A stretch of 50,266 bases of DNA from Candidatus Palauibacter scopulicola (GTDB lineage: Bacteria; Gemmatimonadota; Gemmatimonadetes; Palauibacterales; Palauibacteraceae), in contig NZ_CANPWG010000066.1 in the NCBI RefSeq assembly GCF_947581915.1, positions 1 to 50,266 of the forward strand, written 5' to 3'. Both the position numbers and the translations under genes were made by a program. Every line of letters starts with the position of its first letter. Position 1 is the first letter of the stretch. The notes beneath the pieces were generated by a model. The model did no database searches. It saw nothing but the letters and a program-made list of their open reading frames with translations, and was not told where the DNA came from. Shown piece by piece: positions 31,358 through 40,706 of this stretch.

Positions 31358-32362
31358 TCAGTCCTCGGAGAAGGCGGCGTCGAAGGCGGTGGCGGAGGGG
31401 GGGAAGGTGAGGGCCCGGAGCCGTTCGCAGGCTTCGCGGGCGCCGTGTTCGCGGTCCATGCCGCTGTCCTCCCACTCGATCGAGAGGGGGCCGTCGTAGC
31501 CGATCCGGTCGAGGGCGCGCAGTACCTCCTCGAAGTCCACGCGCCCGCGCCCGATGGAGCGGAAGTCCCAGCCGCGGTCGGCGTGCCCGAAGTCGAGGTG
31601 GCCGCCGAAGACGCCGGAGCGGCGCGGGGTGTCGGACCACCACACGTCCTTCATGTGGGCGTGGTGGATGCGGTCGCCGAACTCGAGGATGAAGCCGACG
31701 TAGTCGACGCCCTGGTAGGCGAGGTGGCTGGGGTCGTAGTTGAAGCCGAACGCGGCGTGCCCGGCCACGGCCTCCACGGCCCGCGCCGCGCTGGCGGCGT
31801 CGAAGGCGATCTCCGTGGGATGCACTTCGAGGGCGAACTTCACGCCGGCCGCGTCGAAGGCGTCGAGGATCGGGTTCCAGCGGTCGGCGAAGTCGGCGAA
31901 CCCGGCCTCGACGAAGCGCGGCGGGTGCGGGGGGAAGGCGTAGGCGGCGGCCCAGATCGAGCTGCCGGTGAAGCCGTTCACGACCGGGACGCCGAGCGCA
32001 GCCGCCGCGGCCGCCGACCGGCTCATTTCCGCCGCGGCCCGCCGCCGCACGGCCTCGGGGTCGCCGTCGCCCCACACGCGCTCCGGCAGAATGAGCTGGT
32101 GGCGGGCGTCGATCGGATCGCACACGGCCTGGCCAACGAGATGGTTGGAGATCGCGTGCACCTCGAGGCCGTGGGCCGCCAGCAGGTCCCGCTGCCCGGC
32201 CGCGTAGCCCTCCTCCTCCGTCGCGCGCACGACGTCGAAGTGGTCGCCCCAGCAGGCAAGCTCGAGCCCGTCGTAGCCCCACGCGGCTGCCTTCGCGGCG
32301 AGCGTCGCCAGCGGCATGTCCGCCCACTGGCCGGTAAACAGCGTGATCGGTCGTACACTCAT
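31358..32362 (-). CDS. TIM-barrel sugar isomerase/epimerase
   Basis: 334 residues of the xylose-isomerase-like TIM-barrel family (AP endonuclease 2 fold). Landmarks: [44 protein letters not shown], a metal-binding glutamate in [35 protein letters not shown] and [14 protein letters not shown]. These Glu, Asp and His residues usually bind a divalent metal for ketose/aldose or epimer interconversion. It overlaps the Gfo/Idh/MocA gene by 4 bp (ATGA) and shares an operon with it and a sugar transporter. The substrate is unknown; inositol-type or keto-sugar metabolism is possible. Confidence 0.83.
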   Translation of the reverse strand: MSVRPITLFTGQWADMPLATLAAKAAAWGYDGLELACWGDHFDVVRATEEEGYAAGQRDLLAAHGLEVHAISNHLVGQAVCDPIDARHQLILPERVWGDGDPEAVRRRAAAEMSRSAAAAAALGVPVVNGFTGSSIWAAAYAFPPHPPRFVEAGFADFADRWNPILDAFDAAGVKFALEVHPTEIAFDAASAARAVEAVAGHAAFGFNYDPSHLAYQGVDYVGFILEFGDRIHHAHMKDVWWSDTPRRSGVFGGHLDFGHADRGWDFRSIGRGRVDFEEVLRALDRIGYDGPLSIEWEDSGMDREHGAREACERLRALTFPPSATAFDAAFSED

Positions 32363-33573
32363 CGCGTCGGCTCCCCCGGCTCTCCCGACTCCCCGGGCTT
32401 CCCCGGCCCTCCCGGCGGTTCGTAGCGCGCGTCCACCCACGCGCCGCGGCGTCCGCTCTCCACCGCCCGTTCGAGGAAGTGAACCCCGCGGGCCCCGTCC
32501 CACACGGTGGGGAAGTCGAGGTCCGCAGCGTCCGGCGTCCGCCCCTCATCGAGCGCTCCGATGGTCGAGATCACGTTCCGGTACAGGTTCCCGAACCCCT
32601 CGATGAACCCCTCGGGATGCCCCGGCGGGACCCGCGACGCCCGGGCGGCCTCGGGCGAGATCCAGCCGTGTCCCCGGCGCCGCGCCCGCGCCTGCCCGTC
32701 CGGCGTCCGGTGCCACAGCGTCTCCGCGTCGTCGTGCCGCCAGGCGATCGAGCCCTCGCTCCCGAACACGCGGATCGCGAGCCCGTTCTCCTCGCCCGCC
32801 GCCACCTGCGACACCGTGAGCGTTCCCCGCACCCCACCGCTCCAGCGCAGGAGCAGGCTCGCGTCGTCCTCCAGGCGCCGCCCCGGCACGAACGTCGTGA
32901 GCTCGCCGCACAGCGCCTCGACCTCCAGCCCGGTCACGTAGCGGGCCAGGTGGTGCGCGTGCGTCCCGATGTCCCCGAGCGCGCCCGCCACGCCCGCCCG
33001 CGCCGGATCCGTGCGCCACACCGCCTGCGGGTGCCCCGTCTCCTCCAGCGGCGTCGCCAGCCACCCCTGGAAGTATTCGAGTTGAACGCGGCGGATCTCC
33101 CCCAGCGTTCCGCCGCGCACCAGGTGGCGCGCATCCTTGATCATCGGATAGCCGCCGTAGTTGTGCGTGAGGGCGAAGACGCGGTCCCCGCCCGCCACGA
33201 GCCGGCACAGGGCCTCCGCGTCCCCCAACTCGGTCGTCAACGGCTTGTCGCACACCACGTGGAAGCCCGCGTCGAGAAAGGTCCGCGCCACGTCGAAGTG
33301 GAGATGGTTCGGCGTGACCACGATGACGAAGTCCAGCCGGTCCTCTCCGGCGCGCGCCGCCTCGGCCTCCGCCATCTCCGCGTAGCCGCCGTACACGCGC
33401 TCCGGGTCCAGTCCGATCTCGGCCCCCTTGGCCGCCGACCGCTCCGCGTCCGACGAGAAGGCGCCGGCCGCGACCCGCGCGAGACCGTCGAGTTCCGCGG
33501 CCATCCGGTGTACGTCTCCGATGAAGGCGCCGGGTCCGCCCCCCACCATCCCGTAGCTGAGCCGTCGCCTCAT
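32359..33573 (-). CDS. Gfo/Idh/MocA-family oxidoreductase
   Basis: 404 residues: N-terminal NAD(P)-binding Rossmann domain with [15 protein letters not shown] and the family lysine in [10 protein letters not shown] (a variant of EKP), and a C-terminal alpha/beta domain with [15 protein letters not shown]. The enzymes oxidise or reduce sugars and cyclitols. The ATG at 33573 is the third of three ATGs spaced 11 bp apart, the first two opening only four-codon frames. The C-terminus carries a low-complexity stretch of Gly, Pro, Glu and Ser ([15 protein letters not shown]). The next gene overlaps by 4 bp. Confidence 0.86.
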   Translation of the reverse strand: MRRRLSYGMVGGGPGAFIGDVHRMAAELDGLARVAAGAFSSDAERSAAKGAEIGLDPERVYGGYAEMAEAEAARAGEDRLDFVIVVTPNHLHFDVARTFLDAGFHVVCDKPLTTELGDAEALCRLVAGGDRVFALTHNYGGYPMIKDARHLVRGGTLGEIRRVQLEYFQGWLATPLEETGHPQAVWRTDPARAGVAGALGDIGTHAHHLARYVTGLEVEALCGELTTFVPGRRLEDDASLLLRWSGGVRGTLTVSQVAAGEENGLAIRVFGSEGSIAWRHDDAETLWHRTPDGQARARRRGHGWISPEAARASRVPPGHPEGFIEGFGNLYRNVISTIGALDEGRTPDAADLDFPTVWDGARGVHFLERAVESGRRGAWVDARYEPPGGPGKPGESGEPGEPTR

Positions 33574-33600
33574 CCGTGCCTCATCCGTGCCTCATCCGTC
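33568..33600 (-). repeat. Three 11-bp repeats making an ATGA relay
   Basis: On the minus strand the unit ATGAGGCACGG occurs at 33595 and 33584, followed at 33573 by ATGAGGCGACGG. The first ATG overlaps the MFS stop (ATGA). The first two ATGs each open M-R-H-G-stop, whose TGA overlaps the next ATG. Each unit also supplies GAGG five bases before the next ATG. The third ATG starts the dehydrogenase. Confidence 0.75.
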
Positions 33601-35070
33601 GCCCGACTCCGTCCCGATCCGAACCGCCCGGTACCCGCCGGCCCGACGGTCGCGCGCATGGAGGAAGCCGAAGATGAGAATGAGCGCCCCCGTGAACGGA
33701 AGGATGTACCGGAACGAGACCCGTCCCCCGTAGTTGTCCGCCGGCCCGAGGATGGCGTTGGCCCGCTCCGCCAGCGCCTCATCCCCCCCGGAGTTGATGA
33801 TCGCCCGCAGCGCGTTCGCCGTGACCGACTCCGGCAGCGCGCCGTCCGGCCCCACCCCGGCGAGCGCCTCGCCCGCCGCTTCGCCCGCCGCCGCCAGATC
33901 CGGGGCGGTGCTCTCGTCGGCCCCGGCGAAGGCCGCCGCCGCATCGGCGAAGAGCGCCTGCGTCTCGACCGCCGGGAGCCGCTCGTGCCCCACTTCGTCG
34001 GCGATCCTTCCCATCCACGGCGTCGTCCACAGCCCGACGACCGCCATGCCCGTCGCCCCCATCATCCCCAGCCCCAGCGCGCCGGAACGCGGCACGCGCT
34101 CCGACACGAAGCCGAGCATCGTCGGCCAGAAGTAGCACACGCCGACCGCGAACACGGTGGCCGAGGCGAACGCCATCACGGTCGTCTCCGCGTAGCTCAG
34201 CCACAGCAGCCCCACGACGGAGATCGCCGCGCTCGCCGACAGCACGCCGGTCGGCGAGAGCCGCTCCACCGCGAACCCGGCCCGGTACCGCAGGATCGCC
34301 ATCAAGCCGTTGATCCAGGCCAGCACGAGGATCCCCGGAATCCCGCCCGCCTCCAGCACCGCCGGCACCCAGCGGTTCGGCCCCAGCTCCGTCGAGGCCG
34401 TGATCGCCATGCAGAAGAGCATCAGGATCATCAACGGCGTCATGAACGTGGCCTTGAACATCGCCCCCATGCCGACGCCGGCGCGCACGCCTTCGGTCGG
34501 CGGGAACTCCTCCCGCCACATCAGGTGGCCGTAGATGAGGGTGGGGATGAGGATGAGGCCGATCTTCAACTGCCACGCGGTGAGCCCTGCCCAGTCCAGG
34601 CCGAAGGCGAGCACGGAGCCGATCACGATCCCGCCCGGGAACCAGACGTGGAACTGGTTCAGCTTGACCGTCTTTTGTTCCGGATAGAGCGCCGCCACCA
34701 ACGGGTTGCAGGCGGCCTCGACGAGCCCGTTCCCCAGCGCCAGCGTCAGCGCCCCGGCGAACGCCTGCCAGAAGCCGCCGGCCGTGATGAGCACGGCCGC
34801 CCCCACCAGGTGACACGCGAAGGCGAGCCGCAGAAGGAACCGCATCCCCAGCGTGTCGCAGAACGGCGCGAACACCAGTTGCGACACGGCGAAGCCCCAG
34901 ATCCCGGCGCCCGCGATCCAGCCGATGTCGGAGTTCGTGAGCGTGAATTCGCCCTTCAGCGTGAGCATCACCGCGCTGACCACCGCGAAGGTGACGGAGG
35001 TCGCGATGAGCGACACGCAACTGGCCAGGAAGAGCCGCTGCGGGCGGACGGAGGACGAGGTCGTATCCAC
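33592..35070 (-). CDS. MFS sugar transporter, FHS-like, with large loop
   Basis: 492 residues with about 12 membrane helices in the pattern of fucose/glucose permease-like (FHS) transporters: SDIGWIAGAGIWGFAVSQLV, ALTLALGNGLVEAACNPLVA, LNQFHVWFPGGIVIG and FWPTMLGFVSERVPRSGALG. Between the last two helices is a hydrophilic insertion of about 90-100 residues rich in Ala, Glu and Gly (about 360-455). GTG 35070 has GAGGAG nine bases upstream. It is the first gene of the operon with the dehydrogenase and isomerase, so it probably imports their substrate. Confidence 0.82.
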   Translation of the reverse strand: MDTTSSSVRPQRLFLASCVSLIATSVTFAVVSAVMLTLKGEFTLTNSDIGWIAGAGIWGFAVSQLVFAPFCDTLGMRFLLRLAFACHLVGAAVLITAGGFWQAFAGALTLALGNGLVEAACNPLVAALYPEQKTVKLNQFHVWFPGGIVIGSVLAFGLDWAGLTAWQLKIGLILIPTLIYGHLMWREEFPPTEGVRAGVGMGAMFKATFMTPLMILMLFCMAITASTELGPNRWVPAVLEAGGIPGILVLAWINGLMAILRYRAGFAVERLSPTGVLSASAAISVVGLLWLSYAETTVMAFASATVFAVGVCYFWPTMLGFVSERVPRSGALGLGMMGATGMAVVGLWTTPWMGRIADEVGHERLPAVETQALFADAAAAFAGADESTAPDLAAAGEAAGEALAGVGPDGALPESVTANALRAIINSGGDEALAERANAILGPADNYGGRVSFRYILPFTGALILIFGFLHARDRRAGGYRAVRIGTESGDG

Positions 35071-35248
35071 GGAACACTCCTCGGATGGGGTCGGCGGGCA
35101 CGCTAGCCCCGCCTCGTTCGACTCCGCAACGGCGGCGGCGAGCCCCGCGACCCTACCGGCCGGCGAACGCTTCGGTCTATTCTTCCCGGGCAGTCCATGG
35201 CAGGGCTCCTGCCGCGGGCTGCCAGGTCCGAAAGCCCAGGAGGATCCC

Positions 35249-37618
35249 GTGAAACGCCGCTCGATTCGTCGCCCGTCGCCCGCCGCGCTGGCCGTCCTCG
35301 CGCTCGCCCTCGCCGTCCTCGCGCCTGCCGCGCTCCCGCCGGCCGCCGCCGCCCAGTCCCGGCCCTACCAGCCGGAATCCGTGAGCGCGAGCGAGTACGC
35401 GCGCGCCGAGCAGTTCCTGCCCTGGCACGCGGAGAAGCTCACGTCGGGCGTCACGGTGAACCCCCGCTGGGTCGACGCGAACCGGTTCTGGTATCGCAAC
35501 CAGGTCTTCGGCGGCCACGAGTTCATCATGATCGACGCCGCGGCCCGCACCCGCCGGCCCGTCTTCGACCACGACCGGCTCGCCGCCGCCCTCTCCGAGG
35601 CTTCCGACGCGAGCCACGAGGCGACGGATCTTCCCTTCGAGGAGTTCGAGTTCAACGCGTCCGGCGGGATCCGCTTCTGGACGGACACCCACGAGCGCTG
35701 GGACTGCGACATCGGCGCCTACCGCTGCACCGGTCCGGACTCGGTCGCGCGGGCGACGCATGAAATCGATTCGCCCGATGGCGCGCTCGCCGTCTTCTCG
35801 CGCGACGAGAATCTGTGGGTCCGCGACACCGGTTCCGACGAGGAGCGCCAACTCTCGACGGACGGCGAGCCGCACTGGGGCTACGGCGTCGCGCCGGAGG
35901 GCTGCTGCCAGGAGATCTCGAACCGCCGCCGCGAGTTCAAGCCTCCCCCGGTCGCCGAGTGGTCCCCCGACGGCCGCCGGATCGTGACCCACCGCTACGA
36001 CGAGCGCGACGTCGAGGACCTTCACCTGCTCGAGGCCGCCACCGGGCGCCCGATCCTCCACAGCTACCGCTACGCGCTCCCCGGCGATTCCATCGTCCCC
36101 ACCTGGCAACTCCACATCTTTGACGCGGAGACCGGCGCCCAGGTGCGGGCCGACTACGACCCCGTGGTCGGCTACTTCGGCGGCGCGGACACGACCTGGC
36201 ACGCCGCCCAGTGGACCCCGGACGGCGCCCGCGTCCATTTCTCGCACCATTCGCGCGACTTCAGGAACCAGACGCTCGTCGAGGTCGACGCGGCGACGGG
36301 CGCGTCCCGCAAGGTCATCGTCGAGAGCGGCGACACCTGGGTGGAGCTGAACCAGCTCCGCACCCCCTACAACTGGCGCGTGCTCGACAACGGGAGCGAG
36401 TTCATCTGGTTCTCCGAGCGCGAGGGCTGGGGCCACCTCTACCTGCACGACCTCGCCTCCGGCGAGATGAAGAACCGGATCACGCAGGGGTCCTGGCTCG
36501 TCGTCCAGATGCTCGCCGTCGATGAGGCGGCGCGGCAGGTCTACTTCACCGGCGTGGGCCGCGAGTCCGGGCGCGATCCGTACCGGCACCACCTCTATCG
36601 GGCGTCGCTCGACGGCGGCGGGGTCACGCTCCTCTCGCCGGAGGACGCGCACCACGCGGTCTCCGCCTCCCCCGACGGCCGCTACTTCGTGGACACGTAC
36701 TCCACCCGCTCGACCGCCCCGGTCACGGTCCTCAGGGACAACGCCGGACGATCCGTGATGACGGTCGAGCAGGGCGATATCTCCCCGCTCCTCGAGGCCG
36801 GATGGGAGCCCCCGGTGCGCTTCTCCGCCAAGGCGCGCGACGGGGTGACCGATGTGTACGGCTATCTCTGGCTCCCCCCGAACATGGAGGAGGGGGCCGT
36901 CTATCCCGTCATCGACTACGTCTACCCCGGCCCCCAGATCGGCCCCATCCGCACGCCCGGCTTCACCTCCGGGCCGCGGGGTCAGGGCCACGCGCTCGCC
37001 CAGCTCGGGTTCATCACCTTCGCGGTCGACGCCATGGGCACGCCGTACCGCTCGAAGGCGTTCCACGAGAGCTACTACGGCGACATGCGGGACAACGGGA
37101 TCCCGGATCACGTCTCGGCGCTCAAGGCGCTCGCCCTCCGCTATCCCATCGACATCGAGCGGGTGGGGATCTTCGGCCACTCCGGCGGCGGCTTCTCCTC
37201 GACCGACGCCATCCTGACCTTCCCGGACTTCTTCAAGGTCGCGGTGTCGGGGGCGGGGAACCACGACCAGCGGGGCTATCACTTCCCGTGGGGGGAGAAA
37301 TACCACGGGCTGCTCGAACGGAACCCGGACGGGACGGACAGTTTCGACTCGCAGGCGAACCAGAACATCGCCTCGAACCTCAAGGGGAAGCTGCTGCTCC
37401 ATTACGGGTCGCTGGACGACAACGTGCACCCGAACATGACGCTGCTCGTGGCCGACGCCCTCATCGAGGCGAACAAGACGTTCGACATGCTCGTGTTCCC
37501 GAACCGGAACCACGGTTACGCGCGCGAGCCGTACCTCATCCGGCGCACCTGGGACTACTTCATCGAACACCTCATGGGCGCCCAGCCGCCGGTCGACTAC
37601 CGGATCGTCCAGCCGTAG
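35249..37618 (+). CDS. S9 prolyl oligopeptidase / dipeptidyl peptidase IV-like
   Basis: 789 residues with a signal peptide (1-36). The first two thirds form a DPP IV-type beta-propeller (VAEWSPDGRRIVTHRYDERD, WLVVQMLAVD); the C-terminal third is an alpha/beta-hydrolase with nucleophile S645 in GHSGGG, acid D723/D724 in SLDDNVH and H755 in NRNHGY. Such enzymes remove X-Pro dipeptides or short peptides in the periplasm or outside. GTG 35249 is selected because AGGAGG lies five bases upstream and a signal peptide follows. It is divergent from the sugar operon and followed by a propeller lipoprotein. Confidence 0.9.
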   Translation: MKRRSIRRPSPAALAVLALALAVLAPAALPPAAAAQSRPYQPESVSASEYARAEQFLPWHAEKLTSGVTVNPRWVDANRFWYRNQVFGGHEFIMIDAAARTRRPVFDHDRLAAALSEASDASHEATDLPFEEFEFNASGGIRFWTDTHERWDCDIGAYRCTGPDSVARATHEIDSPDGALAVFSRDENLWVRDTGSDEERQLSTDGEPHWGYGVAPEGCCQEISNRRREFKPPPVAEWSPDGRRIVTHRYDERDVEDLHLLEAATGRPILHSYRYALPGDSIVPTWQLHIFDAETGAQVRADYDPVVGYFGGADTTWHAAQWTPDGARVHFSHHSRDFRNQTLVEVDAATGASRKVIVESGDTWVELNQLRTPYNWRVLDNGSEFIWFSEREGWGHLYLHDLASGEMKNRITQGSWLVVQMLAVDEAARQVYFTGVGRESGRDPYRHHLYRASLDGGGVTLLSPEDAHHAVSASPDGRYFVDTYSTRSTAPVTVLRDNAGRSVMTVEQGDISPLLEAGWEPPVRFSAKARDGVTDVYGYLWLPPNMEEGAVYPVIDYVYPGPQIGPIRTPGFTSGPRGQGHALAQLGFITFAVDAMGTPYRSKAFHESYYGDMRDNGIPDHVSALKALALRYPIDIERVGIFGHSGGGFSSTDAILTFPDFFKVAVSGAGNHDQRGYHFPWGEKYHGLLERNPDGTDSFDSQANQNIASNLKGKLLLHYGSLDDNVHPNMTLLVADALIEANKTFDMLVFPNRNHGYAREPYLIRRTWDYFIEHLMGAQPPVDYRIVQP

Positions 37619-37643
37619 GCGACGCGCGCCAGGCTGGGTACGC

Positions 37644-38876
37644 ATGAAGGCGCGAAGCGAGCACGCTCGGAAACGCCGGCGCGGGAGCGGAACGGCCTTC
37701 GTCCGGTCGCTTCTCCTTCCCGTCCTGCCCTTTCTGCCAGCCTGTCAGGGCAGCGAGGCCGGTCCGCCCCTCGTCGTGCAGCGCGACAGCGCCGGCATCG
37801 AGATCGTCGAGGCCATGCGGCCGCTCTGGGGCGACTCGAGTCTCTGGAGCATCGACCCGGATCCGCTCGTCGACCTCACGCTCTCGGGCAATGGCCCCCA
37901 CCACGAGTTCCATGGGCTCCGCGACATGAAGCAACGCCCGGACGGTTCGCTCATGGTTGCCGACGGGAGTTCCAACGAAGTGCGAGTATTCTCGGCGGCT
38001 GGTGAGTTCCTCGGGTCGTTCGGCGGGAGAGGCGATGGTCCCGGCGAATTCAGAACCCTGCGACGGATCGAGAGCGCGGGCGACACCCTCCTGGCCCTCG
38101 ACCGCGGACGCCTCACCGTGGCCGCCCACGATCTGACGGTGGTCGGGACCTTCGACATCGACCCCTGGACGGTCGACCTGCACTACGTCGACGGGGGCCG
38201 GATCCTGCCGGAGATATCGCGGCCGGTGCTGCCGATGGATGGCCTGACCGGATCGGTGCGGCCTCCGCAGCCCCTCGTGCTCCTCGACCTGAAGGGGGCC
38301 CGGATCGACAGCGTCGGCGAACTGCGGGGCGCCGAGGTGCACGTCCTCGTCCGCGACGGCTCGTACGTCGGGACCGCGCCCCACTTTTTCGGCAAAGCGT
38401 CCCACGTGGCCGCCCTGGGCGGGCACATCCTGCGGGGATCCTCCGACGCGATGCGGCTGGAGGAACTGGACCTGTCCGGAAACCTCGTGCGCATCCTGCG
38501 AATCCCCGGCTATCCCCTGGATCTGAGCGACGCCCTGATCGCCGCCGAGCGGGACTTCCTGCTCGACGGCTTCACGCCCGGACACCCGTTGCGGGCGCCC
38601 TTCGAGGCCGCTCCCGTTTCGGACACCCGACCCGCCTTCACCGACATCCTCGTCGACCCCTCGGGAGCGGTCTGGCTGGAACTTCACCGGGGAAGAACCG
38701 AGCAGGACCAGCCGGAGAAGTGGCTGGTGCTGGACGCCGATGGCACGTGGCTCGGGACCGTCGAGATGCCGGACCGCTTCCGTGTGGCGCAGATCACCAT
38801 GGACGCCGTACTCGGGGTCCGGGAGGACGCCCTCGACATCCAGCACCCCCAGCTCCTCCGCCTGACGAGGAACTGA
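37644..38876 (+). CDS. Six-bladed beta-propeller lipoprotein
   Basis: 410 residues. A basic N-terminus and hydrophobic stretch end in lipobox LPAC (Cys about 34). The mature part fits the 6-bladed propeller proteins of Bacteroidota and Gemmatimonadota: GIEIVEAMRPLWGD, LRDMKQRPDGSLMVADGSSNEVRVF, GEFLGSFGGRGDGPGEFRTL (the gap-filling NHL-like signature, given here by its core GRGDGPGEF) and a late FTDILVDPSGAVWLE. Function unknown; probably outer-membrane anchored. It follows the S9 peptidase by 25 bp and palindrome copy 4 lies just past its stop. Confidence 0.75.
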   Translation: MKARSEHARKRRRGSGTAFVRSLLLPVLPFLPACQGSEAGPPLVVQRDSAGIEIVEAMRPLWGDSSLWSIDPDPLVDLTLSGNGPHHEFHGLRDMKQRPDGSLMVADGSSNEVRVFSAAGEFLGSFGGRGDGPGEFRTLRRIESAGDTLLALDRGRLTVAAHDLTVVGTFDIDPWTVDLHYVDGGRILPEISRPVLPMDGLTGSVRPPQPLVLLDLKGARIDSVGELRGAEVHVLVRDGSYVGTAPHFFGKASHVAALGGHILRGSSDAMRLEELDLSGNLVRILRIPGYPLDLSDALIAAERDFLLDGFTPGHPLRAPFEAAPVSDTRPAFTDILVDPSGAVWLELHRGRTEQDQPEKWLVLDADGTWLGTVEMPDRFRVAQITMDAVLGVREDALDIQHPQLLRLTRN

Positions 38877-38882
38877 CCGGGA

Positions 38883-38902
38883 GACGTTCCCGCGGGAACG
38901 TC
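38883..38902. repeat. 16-bp palindrome, copy 4 of 5 (20-bp version)
   Basis: The core at 38885-38900 is extended here to the perfect 20-bp palindrome GACGTTCCCGCGGGAACGTC. It lies 7-8 bp past the stop of the propeller lipoprotein gene. GCGGGA and TCCCGC at its right edge can form an alternative stem. Confidence 0.85.
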
Positions 38903-38935
38903 CCGCACCCCCGGGTGGGACCTCGGTGGCGGATT

Positions 38936-38944
38936 TGGTATACA
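38936..38944 (+). promoter_or_regulatory. Possible extended -10 promoter
   Basis: TGGTATACA fits an extended -10 element (TGn followed by TATACA). No convincing -35 precedes it. It would give a leader of about 180 bases for the serine hydrolase gene at 39132. Between 38945 and 39131 I see no gene and no clear structure. Confidence 0.3.
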
Positions 38945-39131
38945 TTTTTCTCCACGAGAGACGCCGCGCGACGTTTCGTGGCGACAACCGCGTCGGGGAT
39001 CCCGATCGATCTCACGGTCCGCTGCTTGTCAGGCGCGGTCGCTCTGACCACGTTCCACCCGACGTCCGTGACTCGAAGCCGAGGCCGGGCGTCTGGCAAC
39101 CGACCGTACCCGGATGACCCGGAGGATCCCG

Positions 39132-40706
39132 ATGCGCCGCGCCCTTGATCGAACGTTCGTGACGCACCTCTGCTGTGTGCTTTCCCTCTCCCTGTTCGGC
39201 CTCCTGGCCTGCGCGCCGGAGGACGGTGGCGAGGCCGGCGGCGGGGATGCCGGCGGCGGGGATGCCGGCGGTGGCGAGGCCGGTGCCGACGAAGCCTCCG
39301 GTGAGAGCCTCACGGAGCGCCTGATCGCGCGCGGGGAGTCGCTCGAGCTTCCGACGGAGTGGGATCCGCCCCCGGGCGAGCCCATCGTGCACCACACGGC
39401 GGGCTTCGCGAAGACGCTCTGTTCCGGGACCTTCATCACGGGGCTGGACTGGCGCGACGCGGCGGCCAACGTGGGCGGCTTCACGGCGCCCTTCCAGCAC
39501 CGGGGCGCGGTCGTCGATACGGTCGTCGACATGGAGGCACAGACCGTGAGCCTCACCCTCGGCTCGGGGATCACGCGCACCGCCAAGCTGTACGGCAGCC
39601 AGGGCTGCATCACGCACCCGCTGGGCCAGGACTCGATCTACTTCACGCCGTCCGTCGTCGAGCCGATGACGCCGGATCCGGCGACCACGCCGTGGCCGAT
39701 GGGGGACGTGCTCCCGGACGAGCCGTACCCGCCCGAGATCGACATGGACAAGGTCGGGCAGGCGGTCGAGACCGCGATGGACCAGGAGGGGATGACGCTC
39801 GGCTTCGTCGTCACCTACAAGGGGCGGATCATCGGCGAGGATTACGGCCCCGGCGTCGACATGCACACCCCGTTCGAGAGCTGGTCGAAGGGGAAGTCGC
39901 TCACCGGGACGCTGATGGCCGTCCTCATCCAGCAGGGCGTGTACGAGCTGTGGCAGCGCGCCCCGATCCCGGAATGGCAGGATGACGAGAGGAGGAACAT
40001 CCGCATCGCGGACATCATGCGCATGTCGAGCGGCATCCGGATCGTCGCGCCGCAGGACCCGGACTACACGGAAGAGATGGGGTATCCCGACCACCTCTAT
40101 CTCTACACCGGGGAGAACGCCTTCGAGTGGGCCGCGACCCGCCCGCAGCAGTGGGAACCCAACACGGTGGGACGATACCGGAACACCGACCCGGCGCTGA
40201 CGAACTACCTGGTCCGCCTCGGCGTCGAGGGGCGCGGCGACGACTATCACGCCTTCCCGCAGCGGCACCTGTTCGACAAGCTCGGGATCCGGAACTTCAT
40301 CATGGAGACGGACCCGAACGGCAACTTCCTCACCCAGGGCTACGAGTTCGGCTCCGCCCGCGACTGGGCGCGGCTGGGCAACCTCTACCTGCAGGACGGC
40401 GTGTGGGAGGGCGAGCGCATCCTCCCCGAGGGCTACGTCGACTACGCGATGGAGATCGCCCCCGCCTGGATCGCGGACGGACGGCCGACGTACGGCGGCG
40501 GCTTCCTGTGGAAGGACCTCGGCTTCCCGATCGAGGATGACTACGGCGGCTTCGCGGGCGCCGGCGGCCAGTACACCGTGTTCATCCCCGCGCGCGGTCT
40601 CGTCATCACCCGCCTCGGCAAGTACACGGGGGCCGGCCCCGGCGGAGAGAACCTGAGAGCCGCGATCGCCCTCCTGATGGAGGCCGTCCCCCCGATCGGC
40701 GACTAG
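39132..40706 (+). CDS. Serine hydrolase lipoprotein, class C beta-lactamase fold
   Basis: 524 residues. A lipoprotein signal (lipobox LLAC, Cys about 27) is followed by a linker of repeated GGGDA/GGGEA units. The catalytic domain (about 220-520) has WSKGKS with S252 and K255 as the SxxK pair, and Y349-R-N351 as the YxN motif, typical of class C beta-lactamase-like esterases and 6-aminohexanoate-dimer-hydrolase relatives. ATG 39132 is preferred to ATG 39114 because GGAGG (39121-39125) lies six bases before it. An unassigned domain occupies about 60-200. The stop overlaps the convergent exonuclease stop in CTAG. Confidence 0.83.
   Translation: MRRALDRTFVTHLCCVLSLSLFGLLACAPEDGGEAGGGDAGGGDAGGGEAGADEASGESLTERLIARGESLELPTEWDPPPGEPIVHHTAGFAKTLCSGTFITGLDWRDAAANVGGFTAPFQHRGAVVDTVVDMEAQTVSLTLGSGITRTAKLYGSQGCITHPLGQDSIYFTPSVVEPMTPDPATTPWPMGDVLPDEPYPPEIDMDKVGQAVETAMDQEGMTLGFVVTYKGRIIGEDYGPGVDMHTPFESWSKGKSLTGTLMAVLIQQGVYELWQRAPIPEWQDDERRNIRIADIMRMSSGIRIVAPQDPDYTEEMGYPDHLYLYTGENAFEWAATRPQQWEPNTVGRYRNTDPALTNYLVRLGVEGRGDDYHAFPQRHLFDKLGIRNFIMETDPNGNFLTQGYEFGSARDWARLGNLYLQDGVWEGERILPEGYVDYAMEIAPAWIADGRPTYGGGFLWKDLGFPIEDDYGGFAGAGGQYTVFIPARGLVITRLGKYTGAGPGGENLRAAIALLMEAVPPIGD
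39231..39287 (+). repeat. 15-bp tandem repeat encoding the Gly-rich linker
   Basis: About 3.5 units of roughly GCCGGCGGCGGGGAT encode A-G-G-G-D/E in the serine hydrolase, just after its lipid-anchored cysteine. The unit length keeps the reading frame, so copy-number change would only alter linker length. Confidence 0.6.

Noticed and set aside
38926-39117. A 63-codon plus-strand frame between the propeller lipoprotein and the serine hydrolase
   Set aside because: No ribosome-binding site, arginine/proline-rich composition of random high-GC frames, and it overlaps the leader of the next gene.
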